A stretch of 64,000 nucleotides of DNA from assembly GCA_013821425.1 (NCBI GenBank), contig JACDGV010000002.1, positions 62,001 through 126,000 of the forward strand, read 5' to 3'. Positions within the stretch are counted from its first letter, which is position 1; the number at the start of each line of letters is the position of its first letter. Position numbers and translations under genes: made by a program. This DNA comes from Nitrosospira sp. (GTDB taxonomy: Bacteria; Pseudomonadota; Gammaproteobacteria; Burkholderiales; Nitrosomonadaceae). Below are positions 45,209 through 53,398 of the stretch, piece by piece. The notes beneath the pieces were generated by a model, which saw only the letters and a program-made list of their open reading frames with translations, was not told where the DNA came from and did no database searches.

Positions 45209-46104
45209 TTCGGCGCAATTTCCTCACCGACACCAACGCGGCCCGAATGTACATAGACGGGATTCGGCGGCTGAAAGACCCCGCGCAGTTTCCGTGGCCG
45301 GGGCAGGATGGGTTGTCCATGTATGACGTGTTCGTATTCTGGCATCACCAGTCCATGATGCTGATGACCCCGCCCAGTCAAAACGATCGTAACGCCGCGC
45401 ACTCCGGCCCGTCATTCCTGCCGTGGCACCGCTATTTTCTGATCACCCTTGAGGGGTTCCTGCGCCGGGCAGTGAATGACACTCAGTTCAGAATCCCATA
45501 CTGGGACTGGGCCACCGATGCGGAACTGGATGAACCTGTTACATCATCCATCTGGAGTAACGCGAACCTCGGTCAATTTGCCGGCGGGGATTGGCGCATC
45601 CGCCTGGAGATGAACCTGAGGACCGGCGACTTGCGCCGGGCAAATCGGTCGCTGGAACGCTTCCTCGGCAGGGATGGGCGGCTTCCTCGTCGCAACGATG
45701 TGCGCGCGGTCATCCGCGAGCAATCGGTCTACGACTCGGCGCCGTTTAATTCCTCCTCGGGCGGAATGCGTAATCTCGTGGAAGGCTGGATCGGGAACGC
45801 ACGCATTCACAACAATGTTCACGTCTGGGTTAGCGGGGACATGGCGTTATCATCATCTCCGAATGACCCGGTATTCTTTTTGCATCATTGCAACGTGGAC
45901 CGCATCTGGGCGGCATGGCAGGAAGCGCATCCTGGCTCAACCTACCTGCCCGATATGACAGCGCCGGAGACGCTCCAGTTTCACCGCGTCGACGATGCGC
46001 TTTACAGCATATTCAACGAGACTGTTACTCCGGGGGAAATGGTGGATTACCAGCAGTATTACGAGTACGATAGCATTGCCGATCTGACGGAACTGAATGC
46101 TTGA
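45205..46104 (+). CDS. Tyrosinase (binuclear copper monooxygenase)
   Basis: A 299-residue tyrosinase, close to the length of Streptomyces enzymes. It hydroxylates phenols and oxidises catechols to quinones. CuA ligands: H47 or H48 (FWHHQSM), H66 (NAAHSGPSFLPWHRYF) and H75. CuB ligands: H202, H206 (IHNNVHVWVSGDM) and H228 (FFLHHCNVDRIW). PYWDWATDAELDEP is also typical. No signal peptide, and no extra lid domain, consistent with a separate caddie. ATG overlaps the caddie stop by four bases, so the two are translated together. Natural substrate is unknown. Confidence 0.92.
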   Translation: MIRRNFLTDTNAARMYIDGIRRLKDPAQFPWPGQDGLSMYDVFVFWHHQSMMLMTPPSQNDRNAAHSGPSFLPWHRYFLITLEGFLRRAVNDTQFRIPYWDWATDAELDEPVTSSIWSNANLGQFAGGDWRIRLEMNLRTGDLRRANRSLERFLGRDGRLPRRNDVRAVIREQSVYDSAPFNSSSGGMRNLVEGWIGNARIHNNVHVWVSGDMALSSSPNDPVFFLHHCNVDRIWAAWQEAHPGSTYLPDMTAPETLQFHRVDDALYSIFNETVTPGEMVDYQQYYEYDSIADLTELNA

Positions 46105-46260
46105 GAGAGCATTCCCGAGGCGCCACCCGCGCCACGCTTCTGGCAGACGAGGCGGTTCACTCCTGCCTATTCCCTTTGATGCCTTGTTGAACCCCTCCCT
46201 TTCAAGGGTATCAAACTTTTGTGCTTGTTGCGAGACAAGGTGACCAATGAAGGGAGGAAA

Positions 46261-46374
46261 ATGCTGGCTGCCGATCTGGAAAACTTCAGTATTCCCGATT
46301 TAAATCGGCATGCCGGCGTCGTTTCTCAAGGGGTGCTCTACGGGAGCTTTGACCATGAAGCCGCAAAAGGCTAA
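46261..46374 (+). CDS. 37-residue ORF coupled to acyl-CoA synthetase
   Basis: ATG 46261 sits directly behind GAAGGGAGGAAA, one of the best ribosome sites in the window. The frame reads MLAADLENFSIPDLNRHAGV then VSQGVLYGSFDHEAAKG and stops at TAA 46374, 20 bases inside the acyl-CoA synthetase gene. The overlap suggests translational coupling. No known family; it could be a leader peptide or a small binding partner. It was missed by simple length filters. Confidence 0.5.
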   Translation: MLAADLENFSIPDLNRHAGVVSQGVLYGSFDHEAAKG

Positions 46375-48262
46375 AGGGCTGGAGACTGACATTATTCCTT
46401 GTGCGGAAGCGCGTTCGCTGCCTGGTTTGTTTGCTGCGCGCATCCGACGGACGCCTGATTCGCCTGCTTACCGGCAGTTTGACATGGAAAGCGGCGAATG
46501 GCGGAGTTATACCTGGCAGGAAACGGCCGCACTGGTGCGGCGCTGGAAGCAGGCTTTAGCGGAAGAGAATCTCGACCCCGGCGAGCGGGTGGCAGTACTG
46601 CTGGGCAATTCGCTGGAGTGGGTCTGTTTCGACCAGGCCGCGCTGGCGTTGGGCCTTGTCGTGGTACCGCTTTACCCCTCGGATACACCTCATAACATTG
46701 CCTTCATTCTTGGGGACTCGGGCGCGAGGTTGCTGCTGGTTGGGACGCAACGCCGATGGGAAACGCTGGCTCCACTATTTGCCGATGGAACCCCGCTGGG
46801 AAAGGTGTTATGCAAGCGAGAATCGGAAGAGCCGGAAGATCGGTCTTCCGGTTCCAGCAAGAAGATTATCGTGGAGGGCGTGGACGACTGGCTCCACCGC
46901 GCGGGCCAGCAGGCCGAAGGCCAGCCAGGTGGCCAGGTTGATATCGATAACGCTCTTTCCATTGATCCGGGAGCGCTCGCGACGCTCGTCTATACGTCCG
47001 GCACCACCGGCAAGCCCAAAGGGGTAATGCTCTCCCACCAAAATATTCTCTGGAACGCGGAGGCGACGCTTACCGCTATACCTGGATATCGGGAAGACGT
47101 TTATCTCTCGCTGCTACCGCTTTCGCATATGTTCGAGCGTACCGTCGGCTACTACGTTCCGATCATGGCTGGAAGCAGCGTCGCGTATGCGCGGTCGCTC
47201 AAGAACCTGCCCGAGGACCTGGATTCCGTCCGCCCGCGCATACTTGTTGCAGTGCCGCAAGTTTACGAAAAAATTCGAGACAAGGTACACCAGCAGGTAC
47301 AGGAGAAGGGAAGGGTTGCCAGGACGTTATTCGACTGGACGATTGCAATAGGCTGGGGGCGTTTTGAGTCCATGCAGCGACGACGGAACGAGGCAGATTC
47401 ACGGTGGTGGCACCGCCTCGCCTGGCCGGTATTGCATCGGCTGGTAGCGAAAAAGATCCTGGCACATCTTGGCGGCGAGCTCCGGCTCGCTGTCAGCGGA
47501 GGCGGCCCCCTCGCCGCTGAGGTGTCACGGCATTTCATCGCAATGGGACTACCGCTGGTGCAGGGCTACGGATTGACCGAGACCTCGCCGGTTCTGACCG
47601 CCAACCGTATAGAAGATAACATCGCCGAGTCGGTTGGCAGGGCATTGCCGGGGGTTGAGCTTAAGCTGGGCGGCCAGGATGAATTGCTGGTCCGCAGCCC
47701 CGGGCTCATGCTTGGCTACTGGAACAGGCCGGAAGACACCCAGGCCGCGATAGACCAGGATGGATGGTTTCACACCGGGGACGTGGCACGTATCTCGAAC
47801 GATCACGTCTTTATTTGCGGCCGGATCAAGGAAATACTAGTCACATCAGGGGGGGAAAAAATACCGGCCGGGGATCTGCAGATGGCAATAACCCGGGAGC
47901 CGCTGTTCGAACAGGCAATGGTGGTAGGTGAAGGGCGGCCTCATCTGGCTGCGCTTATAGTGATGAATCAGGAGGAGTGGGAGAAATTCGCGGCTGATCT
48001 GGGCGTGCAGCCAAACGATCCCGAATCGCTGACAAATCCAACCGTAAAGGGTAAAGTTATGAACAGGATCAGCGAGGCGCTACGCGGTTTTCCAAAGTAC
48101 GCCCGGATCCGTTCTGTTCACCTGGCGCTGGAACCATGGACCGTTGAAAACGGGCTGCTAACACCCACAATGAAACTTAAGCGGCCCGAAATGGAAAAAT
48201 GCTTCGCCGACGAGATTACCCGGCTGTATAACAAGCATGACGCTCGGCCTGAACCAAAGTAA
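46355..48262 (+). CDS. Long-chain fatty acid-CoA ligase (AMP-forming)
   Basis: A 635-residue ANL-family enzyme that activates fatty acids to acyl-AMP and then acyl-CoA. Start ATG 46355 has GGGAG eight bases upstream; the longer frame to 46310 adds an unlikely extension. Motifs: TLVYTSGTTGKPKGVMLSH (A3, near 214), the RPRILVAVPQVYEKI block, QGYGLTETSPVLT (A5) and GWFHTGDVARI then GRIKEILVTSGGEKI (A7/A8). The size and the EKI-type loop match bacterial FadD15-like synthetases. It follows the tyrosinase by 250 bases on the same strand and overlaps a 37-codon ORF. A link to the tyrosinase is not obvious. Confidence 0.9.
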   Translation: MKPQKAKGLETDIIPCAEARSLPGLFAARIRRTPDSPAYRQFDMESGEWRSYTWQETAALVRRWKQALAEENLDPGERVAVLLGNSLEWVCFDQAALALGLVVVPLYPSDTPHNIAFILGDSGARLLLVGTQRRWETLAPLFADGTPLGKVLCKRESEEPEDRSSGSSKKIIVEGVDDWLHRAGQQAEGQPGGQVDIDNALSIDPGALATLVYTSGTTGKPKGVMLSHQNILWNAEATLTAIPGYREDVYLSLLPLSHMFERTVGYYVPIMAGSSVAYARSLKNLPEDLDSVRPRILVAVPQVYEKIRDKVHQQVQEKGRVARTLFDWTIAIGWGRFESMQRRRNEADSRWWHRLAWPVLHRLVAKKILAHLGGELRLAVSGGGPLAAEVSRHFIAMGLPLVQGYGLTETSPVLTANRIEDNIAESVGRALPGVELKLGGQDELLVRSPGLMLGYWNRPEDTQAAIDQDGWFHTGDVARISNDHVFICGRIKEILVTSGGEKIPAGDLQMAITREPLFEQAMVVGEGRPHLAALIVMNQEEWEKFAADLGVQPNDPESLTNPTVKGKVMNRISEALRGFPKYARIRSVHLALEPWTVENGLLTPTMKLKRPEMEKCFADEITRLYNKHDARPEPK

Positions 48263-48379
48263 GGGGGGGAAAAAGGGACAAAATACGGCCAGGCCATATC
48301 CTTTGACCTAGGAACTTGAAAAAGCTTCCCTGCCGAGGACAGATGGACTGGCCGTGCTGCGTTTCTGCCGTCCCCTTCA

Positions 48380-48400
48380 CGAGGAGGAGGGGCGGTGATG
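48380..48400. terminator. Weak convergent hairpin
   Basis: CCGTCCCC near 48369-48376 can pair with GGGGCGG near 48389-48395 between the ligase (+) and the lipoprotein gene (-). There is no good T-run, so this is only a possible bidirectional terminator. Confidence 0.25.
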
Positions 48401-48413
48401 GTCAGATTAACCG

Positions 48414-48716
48414 TTATTTCTTCTCACGAACGCGATCAGCCTGCTCCTCCATTTGATCGGCGCGTTCTTCCGTATACTCGCGGGTGGTCTCTGCAGCACG
48501 ATCGGTGGAATCAGAATCCATTATCCCTGGATCCCGCCTTTCAATCCGATCGGCCGTAGCTTCTCCGCGATCGCGCGTTACATCCGCCCTTTCTTCCATC
48601 GTATCTGCTCTTTGCTCCAGTACGTCTTCACGCCGGTCTTCTTCCTTGGAATCACATGCGGAAAGTACAAACGCCAACGTGGCGGCAGCAAGAACAGGTT
48701 TCAAGTAATTATTCAT
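48414..48716 (-). CDS. Small charged lipoprotein
   Basis: A 100-residue precursor with a lipoprotein signal (YLKPVLAAATLAFVLSAC; lipobox LSAC with Cys near 21). The mature part is almost wholly charged: repeats of RADTMEERADVTRDRG, TADRIERRD, TREYTEERADQMEEQADRV suggest one long helix or coiled coil. It resembles small periplasmic Glu/Arg-rich lipoproteins of unknown role. It is probably anchored in the outer membrane. It has its own AGGTAACTTATT leader and is not clearly in an operon. Confidence 0.75.
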   Translation of the reverse strand: MNNYLKPVLAAATLAFVLSACDSKEEDRREDVLEQRADTMEERADVTRDRGEATADRIERRDPGIMDSDSTDRAAETTREYTEERADQMEEQADRVREKK

Positions 48717-48727
48717 AATAAGTTACC

Positions 48728-48940
48728 TCAATCATTGTGAAGGGTGGGGTTCCTGACCGAATAGTAAGGATAGCCAAAATTACCACAGCGCCGGATCCCG
48801 ACTTGCGCGGACCCCCAATCTGGCACTTGGTTCACAGTGTAGTCCCCGCATTGGCTATCTTCTGTGCGCTGGCACACCGATGAATGACTTGCCCCATGCG
48901 GGCGCGCCAAACCCGGAACGGCGCCCACGCCCACATGCAC
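48728..48940 (-). CDS. Doubtful ORF downstream of tyrosinase 2
   Basis: A 70-residue frame after the second tyrosinase reads VCQRTEDSQCGDYTVNQVPD and IRRCGNFGYPYYSVRNPTLH. The cysteine spacing and aromatic pattern look protein-like, and the frame stays open upstream to the tyrosinase stop, but the only starts are GTG codons without a ribosome site. It may be the remains of a third gene of that operon. Confidence 0.25.
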   Translation of the reverse strand: MHVGVGAVPGLARPHGASHSSVCQRTEDSQCGDYTVNQVPDWGSAQVGIRRCGNFGYPYYSVRNPTLHND

Positions 48941-48985
48941 CGAGGCATGCGGGCTCGACCGGTGGCACTGGCGGTGTTCTTTTTC

Positions 48986-49879
48986 TTATATGTAGGTATA
49001 CCCGAGTGCAGCGATATCGCGCGTATCCGTCTCGTTCTCGGTCCATGGGTCCATTGTCGCCGCGGCGCCCGCGAGGTTCGGATTTTCCCCGGGATTCGCG
49101 GACTGCCATTCGGCCCAGAGCCGATCGATCTCGGCATGATGCATCCAGAATATCGGATCCGCCGGGGCGGTTTGTATGCTCTGCATTGATCCGCCGACCC
49201 ATACATGCCCTGAATTGTGAATCCCCTCAAGACCTCCCCCAAATACGTTGAAGGTATTATTCGCCATTACCGTATCCACGTCCGACGTATCCGGCAGTAT
49301 CGCTAATGCGCCGATGTTCCGCGTGACCGTATGTGGTCCTGTCATCAAGGTTACGGTAGGGGTAAAGCCGAGCAACCATGGTGGAAACGACTGGTCCTCA
49401 CTCGATTTCCAGTAGGGGATACACACCGTTGGATCTATCATCCGCAGCATTTCCTCCATGCGCAGCAGGTAAATCCGATGCCACGGCAGAAAACGGGGAT
49501 TCGAATGCATCTGATGGGCAGCATTAGCGTGGATATCCACCAACGGGCCGAGTGCGGCTATATTATTGAGCTGAGTAAAGGCATTAAGGAGGCGGTCCCG
49601 TTGATCGGCTGTCAGGGAGCGCTGATTTCTGCGGCCACACTGGCCATTCGTATCATCCCCATCACACGGAACCGGCGGTTTGTAATCCTCCTTGCGCGGC
49701 TTGAAACAGGCATGTTCATATGGGTGCGGGACGTAGGGCGGTGGGTTCTTTGACGCATAGTCGCCGAAGATGCGCTGGTCTGTGTAACGAAGATTCTCCG
49801 GGGGAGCGGAGTGGTCGTGCTCATGGCCGTCCTTCTCATAATCCGGATTCTCATGAGGTGAGCATTTATCTCTTTCCAT
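48986..49879 (-). CDS. Second tyrosinase-family protein
   Basis: A 297-residue type 3 copper protein. CuA: H117 (DIHANAAHQMHS), H125 and H134 (FLPWHRIYLL), with H122 nearby. CuB: H221, H225 (GIHNSGHVWVGGSM) and H248 (FWMHHAEIDRLWAEW). It differs from the first tyrosinase: an N-terminal 90-residue His/Pro/Cys-rich extension (MERDKCSPHENPDY, GHEHDHSAPPE, NPPPYVPHPYEHACF) and no caddie next to it. The extension could carry copper itself. Start ATG 49879 is behind AGGAGAACCCCTA. Activity may be that of a catechol oxidase or polyphenol oxidase instead of a true tyrosinase. Confidence 0.9.
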   Translation of the reverse strand: MERDKCSPHENPDYEKDGHEHDHSAPPENLRYTDQRIFGDYASKNPPPYVPHPYEHACFKPRKEDYKPPVPCDGDDTNGQCGRRNQRSLTADQRDRLLNAFTQLNNIAALGPLVDIHANAAHQMHSNPRFLPWHRIYLLRMEEMLRMIDPTVCIPYWKSSEDQSFPPWLLGFTPTVTLMTGPHTVTRNIGALAILPDTSDVDTVMANNTFNVFGGGLEGIHNSGHVWVGGSMQSIQTAPADPIFWMHHAEIDRLWAEWQSANPGENPNLAGAAATMDPWTENETDTRDIAALGYTYI

Positions 49880-49932
49880 TAGGGGTTCTCCTAAAAGGTA
49901 TCATCAATGAAACGGGAGTTCTAACCGTGTTC

Positions 49933-50211
49933 ATGTCCAGAGATCCACATCAGTTGCAAGGACGGTCAGTAGACGTCGGGACAGAGAAACACAATTTTGT
50001 TATAGATGAGGAATTCAAAATTACAATGAGCGATGTCATCAACCTTGGGAAAAAATATTTTCGGAAAGGAAATGGAACCGAAGGGGGTGCCGATTTCGCT
50101 GTACCGTATGCGCCAGGGTGTACCGTTGTGCTAGGGGAACCCTGCCGGTCTCTTCTGTTGAGAGTCTCCGCCAGGATGATTCGCGGCAAGCAATGTTGGA
50201 TAGCGTACTGA
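49933..50211 (+). CDS. Possible small hypothetical protein
   Basis: A 92-residue frame from ATG 49933 (SRDPHQLQGRSVDVGTEKHN, FVIDEEFKITMSDVINLGKK, ending RMIRGKQCWIAY). The sequence looks more protein-like than its neighbours but there is no ribosome site and no family is recognised. The same frame extends upstream through the antisense of tyrosinase 2, which is a shadow. The rest of the 49880-50370 gap shows nothing certain. Confidence 0.3.
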   Translation: MSRDPHQLQGRSVDVGTEKHNFVIDEEFKITMSDVINLGKKYFRKGNGTEGGADFAVPYAPGCTVVLGEPCRSLLLRVSARMIRGKQCWIAY

Positions 50212-50370
50212 ACAGCTGTTGAACCCGTGGTATTTATGGAACAATCGCTTTTCGGGAATTAACCCCGCGCATTGCTGGCTGGGTGCGAGTGCACGGAGAC
50301 AAAATCGCAGGGGGAGCCTGCTCGCCCTGGTTCGAGCGGCCGTTCAAAGAATGTTAATGGGGAGGAATCA

Positions 50371-50604
50371 ATGGCAATATGCGACACGTGCGGAAATGAC
50401 TACGACAAGTCTTTTCAAGTGATAGCTTTAAACAAAACCTATACTTTTGATAGTTTCGAGTGCGCCATCAACCAGCTTGCTCCTACATGCGCAAATTGCC
50501 ACGTGCGGATCATGGGGCACGGGCTGGAGAAGAATGGTACGGTATTTTGCTGTAACCATTGCGCAGAGCAAAAGGGTGTGACGGAGCTACGCGACCGCTC
50601 ATAA
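50371..50604 (+). CDS. Cysteine-rich metal-binding small protein
   Basis: A 77-residue protein starting at ATG 50371 behind GGGGAGGAATCA. Cysteines are arranged as CDTCGNDYDKSFQ, DSFECAINQLAPTCANCHVRI and GTVFCCNHCAEQ, giving CxxC pairs at both ends plus a central CxxC. This zinc-ribbon or metallothionein-like pattern is seen in short uncharacterised proteins of betaproteobacteria. It probably binds zinc or copper. Position beside tyrosinases and upstream of DUF2238 genes is suggestive but unproven. Confidence 0.75.
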   Translation: MAICDTCGNDYDKSFQVIALNKTYTFDSFECAINQLAPTCANCHVRIMGHGLEKNGTVFCCNHCAEQKGVTELRDRS

Positions 50605-50644
50605 TAAATACGCGGCGGCTTAGTTACGCTGCCGCTTGCTGCCG

Positions 50645-51289
50645 TTACCCGCGAGGGCCCGTTTTCTCGTTCTTCCTTCTCTTGTTCCACATGCGTACGT
50701 TTCTGCGTCCGATGCTCACTGCCAGCGCGGCGCCGACGATTGCGAGCGCCATGTCCTTTTGGGCATCCCAAACATCCCCTTGTGTTCCAAGATAAGCAGT
50801 CCCAAGCTCGGGATCGACGAGCATGGCAATCACCGCCTCGATGATTTCAAAAAATCCGCTTAAGGCCACAATTATGGAAGCAGGGAGAACTAGGGCCCAG
50901 AAATTGGCAACTCGCATCCCGCGCACGACCACTTCCTGAACCGGATACGCCATTACTCCAAACCAGAAATGAACGATCCGGTCGAAATGGTTTCGTTCCA
51001 GTTGTAACAGATCTTTGAGCCAATAACCCAGCGGCACTTCCGCGTAGGTATAGTGTGCGCCCACGGCGTGCATGACGAGGAAGAGAAAGATAAGTACATA
51101 GCTAATGTCCGAGAGTGGCAACCGCTGGTAAGTGAAGACCAGTGCGGGCACCGAGGTGAAGACGAGGAGATTTTCGAGCAGCCAGTCGTTGCGTTTGACT
51201 GGCTCGATTGCCGTCAGTATCCAGATGATCGTGTAGCAGATGCAAAGCGCCTGCAGCAGCCTGCGTTCGCGAAACGGCTTTTCATTCAT
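50645..51289 (-). CDS. DUF2238 membrane protein (YjdF-like), copy 2
   Basis: A 214-residue membrane protein with six predicted helices. Family landmarks: the acidic/His stretch FDRIVHFWFGVMAYPVQEVV, FFEIIEAVIAMLVDPELGTA, and YLGTQGDVWDAQKDMALAIVGA, the D-x-W-D-x-x-x-D block of DUF2238. The biochemical role is unknown. The start overlaps the preceding DUF2238 gene by eight bases, so this is a tandem duplicated operon. Long C-terminal basic tail (RRNVRMWNKRRKNEK). Confidence 0.85.
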   Translation of the reverse strand: MNEKPFRERRLLQALCICYTIIWILTAIEPVKRNDWLLENLLVFTSVPALVFTYQRLPLSDISYVLIFLFLVMHAVGAHYTYAEVPLGYWLKDLLQLERNHFDRIVHFWFGVMAYPVQEVVVRGMRVANFWALVLPASIIVALSGFFEIIEAVIAMLVDPELGTAYLGTQGDVWDAQKDMALAIVGAALAVSIGRRNVRMWNKRRKNEKTGPRG

Positions 51290-51917
51290 GGGGTGGTCGG
51301 TATCTAGCGGTGGAACGTTCTCGCCGGTATGTCAACACCATTGCTACAGTAGCACCGAGCAGAGCCGATACCAGGTCCAGTTGCATATCCCATTCGTCGC
51401 CCTGCGCACCGAGCCAGGCGGGACCTGTGCCGGGGCTGACAATCTCCGCCACGAGCGACTCCACGACTTCAAAACCCACGCTTGCAGCGAGAATAAAGCT
51501 CACCGGCAACCAGAATTTCACGCGGCCGCGAAGATTGCTCGTGCGCACGAGGAGTTCGTAAAATGGGTATGCGAGCAACAGACCGAATGCGCAATGTATG
51601 ACTCTGTCATATGGATTCCTGCTCATGGCAAGCGTTTCTTTTAGCCAAAACCCGATTGGCGCCTGTGCGTAGCCGGTGTTTGTGCCAATCGCGTGCAGGC
51701 TGAGGAAAACTGCCATCAGCAGATAGGAAAGATTCGAAAAGGCGAATCGCCGATATGTCGCCACAAGGAGGGCAGCGAAAGCGACGACAAGGATGTTCTC
51801 CAGAACCCAGGTCAGCCAATCGCGGGGGTAGATCGCAGTCGCGCCCCAAATCAGAACGTAACCCGCCACCACCAGTTGCAGGAAGCGGTTTTTGGAAAAT
51901 GGCGGGAGATTAGTCAT
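51282..51917 (-). CDS. DUF2238 membrane protein (YjdF-like), copy 1
   Basis: A 211-residue paralogue of the next gene, with the same layout: YPRDWLTWVLENILVV, MSRNPYDRVIHCAFGLLLAY, FEVVESLVAEIVSPGTGPAW, LGAQGDEWDMQLDLVSALLG. The two share the key Arg-His and Asp-Trp-Asp motifs but differ elsewhere, so the duplication is old. First gene of the minus-strand pair. Function unknown. Confidence 0.85.
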   Translation of the reverse strand: MTNLPPFSKNRFLQLVVAGYVLIWGATAIYPRDWLTWVLENILVVAFAALLVATYRRFAFSNLSYLLMAVFLSLHAIGTNTGYAQAPIGFWLKETLAMSRNPYDRVIHCAFGLLLAYPFYELLVRTSNLRGRVKFWLPVSFILAASVGFEVVESLVAEIVSPGTGPAWLGAQGDEWDMQLDLVSALLGATVAMVLTYRRERSTARYRPPHE

Positions 51918-52013
51918 TCTTCTGCGTTTTGCTCGTTTTAGTTCTGGATGGCTTCTGTCTGTATGGCGTTCTGCTTTGGAGGTAAAAGAGTCTAAAGCTT
52001 TTCGGGCTTGGTG

Positions 52014-52101
52014 CGTATTCCGGTGAACGTGACCGGTGATTCCGGTTTATCGTGACCGATTTTTGGTGATTTCCGGAATTGCTGGTCACGATGGGCCAGA
52101 A
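52014..52101. repeat. Orphan IS21-like terminal repeat array
   Basis: CGTGACCG occurs at 52028-52035 and 52051-52058, with an inverted copy GGTCACG at 52084-52090, all set in a phrase of ATTCCGG and TTTCCGG units (CCGGTGAACGTGACCGGTGA). Such multiple internal repeats are typical of one end of IS21-family elements in betaproteobacteria. No istA or istB is nearby, so this is a solo end or scar between the DUF2238 pair and the next gene. Confidence 0.5.
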
Positions 52102-52124
52102 TACCCACTTGGCGGCGATGTAGG

Positions 52125-52871
52125 CTAAAAGTTATAGACAAGGCGGGAGGTGAGCATCCAGTCGGTTTTCTGCTCCTCGTTCAATTGAGACGGGCCACCA
52201 CCCAACTTGAGCGTTTTATTCTTACCGAATGTGTATTGCGCCTGCGGGGTTAACCGGTAACGCCAGCACCGTTCTCCTATTTCATTATTCAGTTCCACCC
52301 CGAGCACGATCCGTTCGGAATAACTGTAAAACAAGCTATTATTCATCAAGCCGATAAGATCGCCGGATCTGGCTATTGCCGTTTGCCTGATGCCAAGCAT
52401 ATTCATCATGCTCCACCTATCTGAAAACTGGTAACCGTTAAGATAGAGGGCTTCCGCTCCAAACGCTTTTTCCTGTCTTTTCCCGCGGCCTATGGCTTGC
52501 CAGCCATGAATCATTCGTCCTTCAGCCAATTCACCGAACGTTCCCTGGAAGGAAAGCTTGTATTCGTCTACCGACGTGTTTTCCAGCGGGAGTTCCAGTT
52601 CCACGGCATATCCGTCCGCGAACGAATACTCAATCTCCGGCGACCATTCAATCTGTCCTGTCCGCGCTGAATAGTCCAGTAGGGCATTGATCTCGAATTC
52701 GCCTTTAGGCGCGCCAAGAGGATCAATCAGATCGAAGACCATCGGCTCGGGTCTCGCGCGTTGCGGGCCGCCGCCGCTACTCTTTTCACTATGGGCGTTG
52801 TGCGTCAGGCTAAGCCCGGCGAGAATGGCGGGGATGATAGCCAGGTTTCGAAAGAAGCCGGACGTCATGTT
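52125..52871 (-). CDS. Putative outer-membrane beta-barrel protein
   Basis: About 248 residues from MNMTSGFFRNLAIIPAILAG; the frame runs to 52901 and the start is uncertain. A signal peptide is likely (LAIIPAILAGLSLTHNAHS). The mature protein has alternating hydrophobic/polar strands (GEFEINALLDYSARTGQIEW, AVELELPLENTSVDEYKLSF, LFYSYSERIVLGVELNN, RYRLTPQAQYTFGKNKTLKL) and ends with aromatic F (SRLVYNF), the mark of outer-membrane barrels. No function is recognised; metal-efflux and alginate-type porins share this look. Confidence 0.65.
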   Translation of the reverse strand, partial: NMTSGFFRNLAIIPAILAGLSLTHNAHSEKSSGGGPQRARPEPMVFDLIDPLGAPKGEFEINALLDYSARTGQIEWSPEIEYSFADGYAVELELPLENTSVDEYKLSFQGTFGELAEGRMIHGWQAIGRGKRQEKAFGAEALYLNGYQFSDRWSMMNMLGIRQTAIARSGDLIGLMNNSLFYSYSERIVLGVELNNEIGERCWRYRLTPQAQYTFGKNKTLKLGGGPSQLNEEQKTDWMLTSRLVYNF

Positions 52872-53075
52872 CATACTTGCATCTATCGTATGAAAAAGCA
52901 TGTTATGCCGCTGGCTTTATATCACTTGCTTGCCCAATGTCGGGTTGCGGTGATATACATCTCCCTACGTTACGTATCGCGCGCGAACAACTGGGGAAGC
53001 GTTCAAGGATTGGAAAGGATCCAGGAAATCCCTTTCTTCGCCAGTTTCTAACGTTTCAATAACTGAATCTGTACG
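52872..53075. other. Upstream region without gene
   Basis: Roughly 200 bases before the barrel gene (reading leftward) with no gene or strong promoter that I could place. Confidence 0.35.
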
Positions 53076-53372
53076 TTGGAATACATTGGAAGATTCAGAA
53101 CGAATCACGGTACCTCGACCAGGGGGCACGTTTTGATTTGCGGAGTCGGAAAGACAATACCCGGTAATCAAGGAGTATGGAAAAGTGCACCCGGTGCCGG
53201 ATGGACCGATTCAATCAGCTACAATCGGGAACGCACGACGACCTTCGATGTGACCAAGGCGGCAGATGCCCTTGTTCACGACGGGTTCGCGCAACCCTGG
53301 GTTAATGGCGAGGTAACCGTCGCATGCACGGCTGGCAGGCATAACGCAAGCGGTGATGCGAGCAGTCAGTGA
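53076..53372 (+). CDS. Possible gene remnant (98 codons, TTG start only)
   Basis: The frame reads GRFRTNHGTSTRGHVLICGV then GNQGVWKSAPGAGWTDSISY, FDVTKAADALVHDGFAQPWV and NGEVTVACTAGRHNASGDAS. It looks like folded secreted-type sequence and ends neatly, but has no ATG or ribosome site and a stop 12 bases upstream of TTG. It may be the C-terminal part of a lost larger protein. I do not recognise the family. Confidence 0.3.
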   Translation: MEYIGRFRTNHGTSTRGHVLICGVGKTIPGNQGVWKSAPGAGWTDSISYNRERTTTFDVTKAADALVHDGFAQPWVNGEVTVACTAGRHNASGDASSQ

Positions 53373-53398
53373 TCCTGCCGTGAGTGGCGGTCATCATT

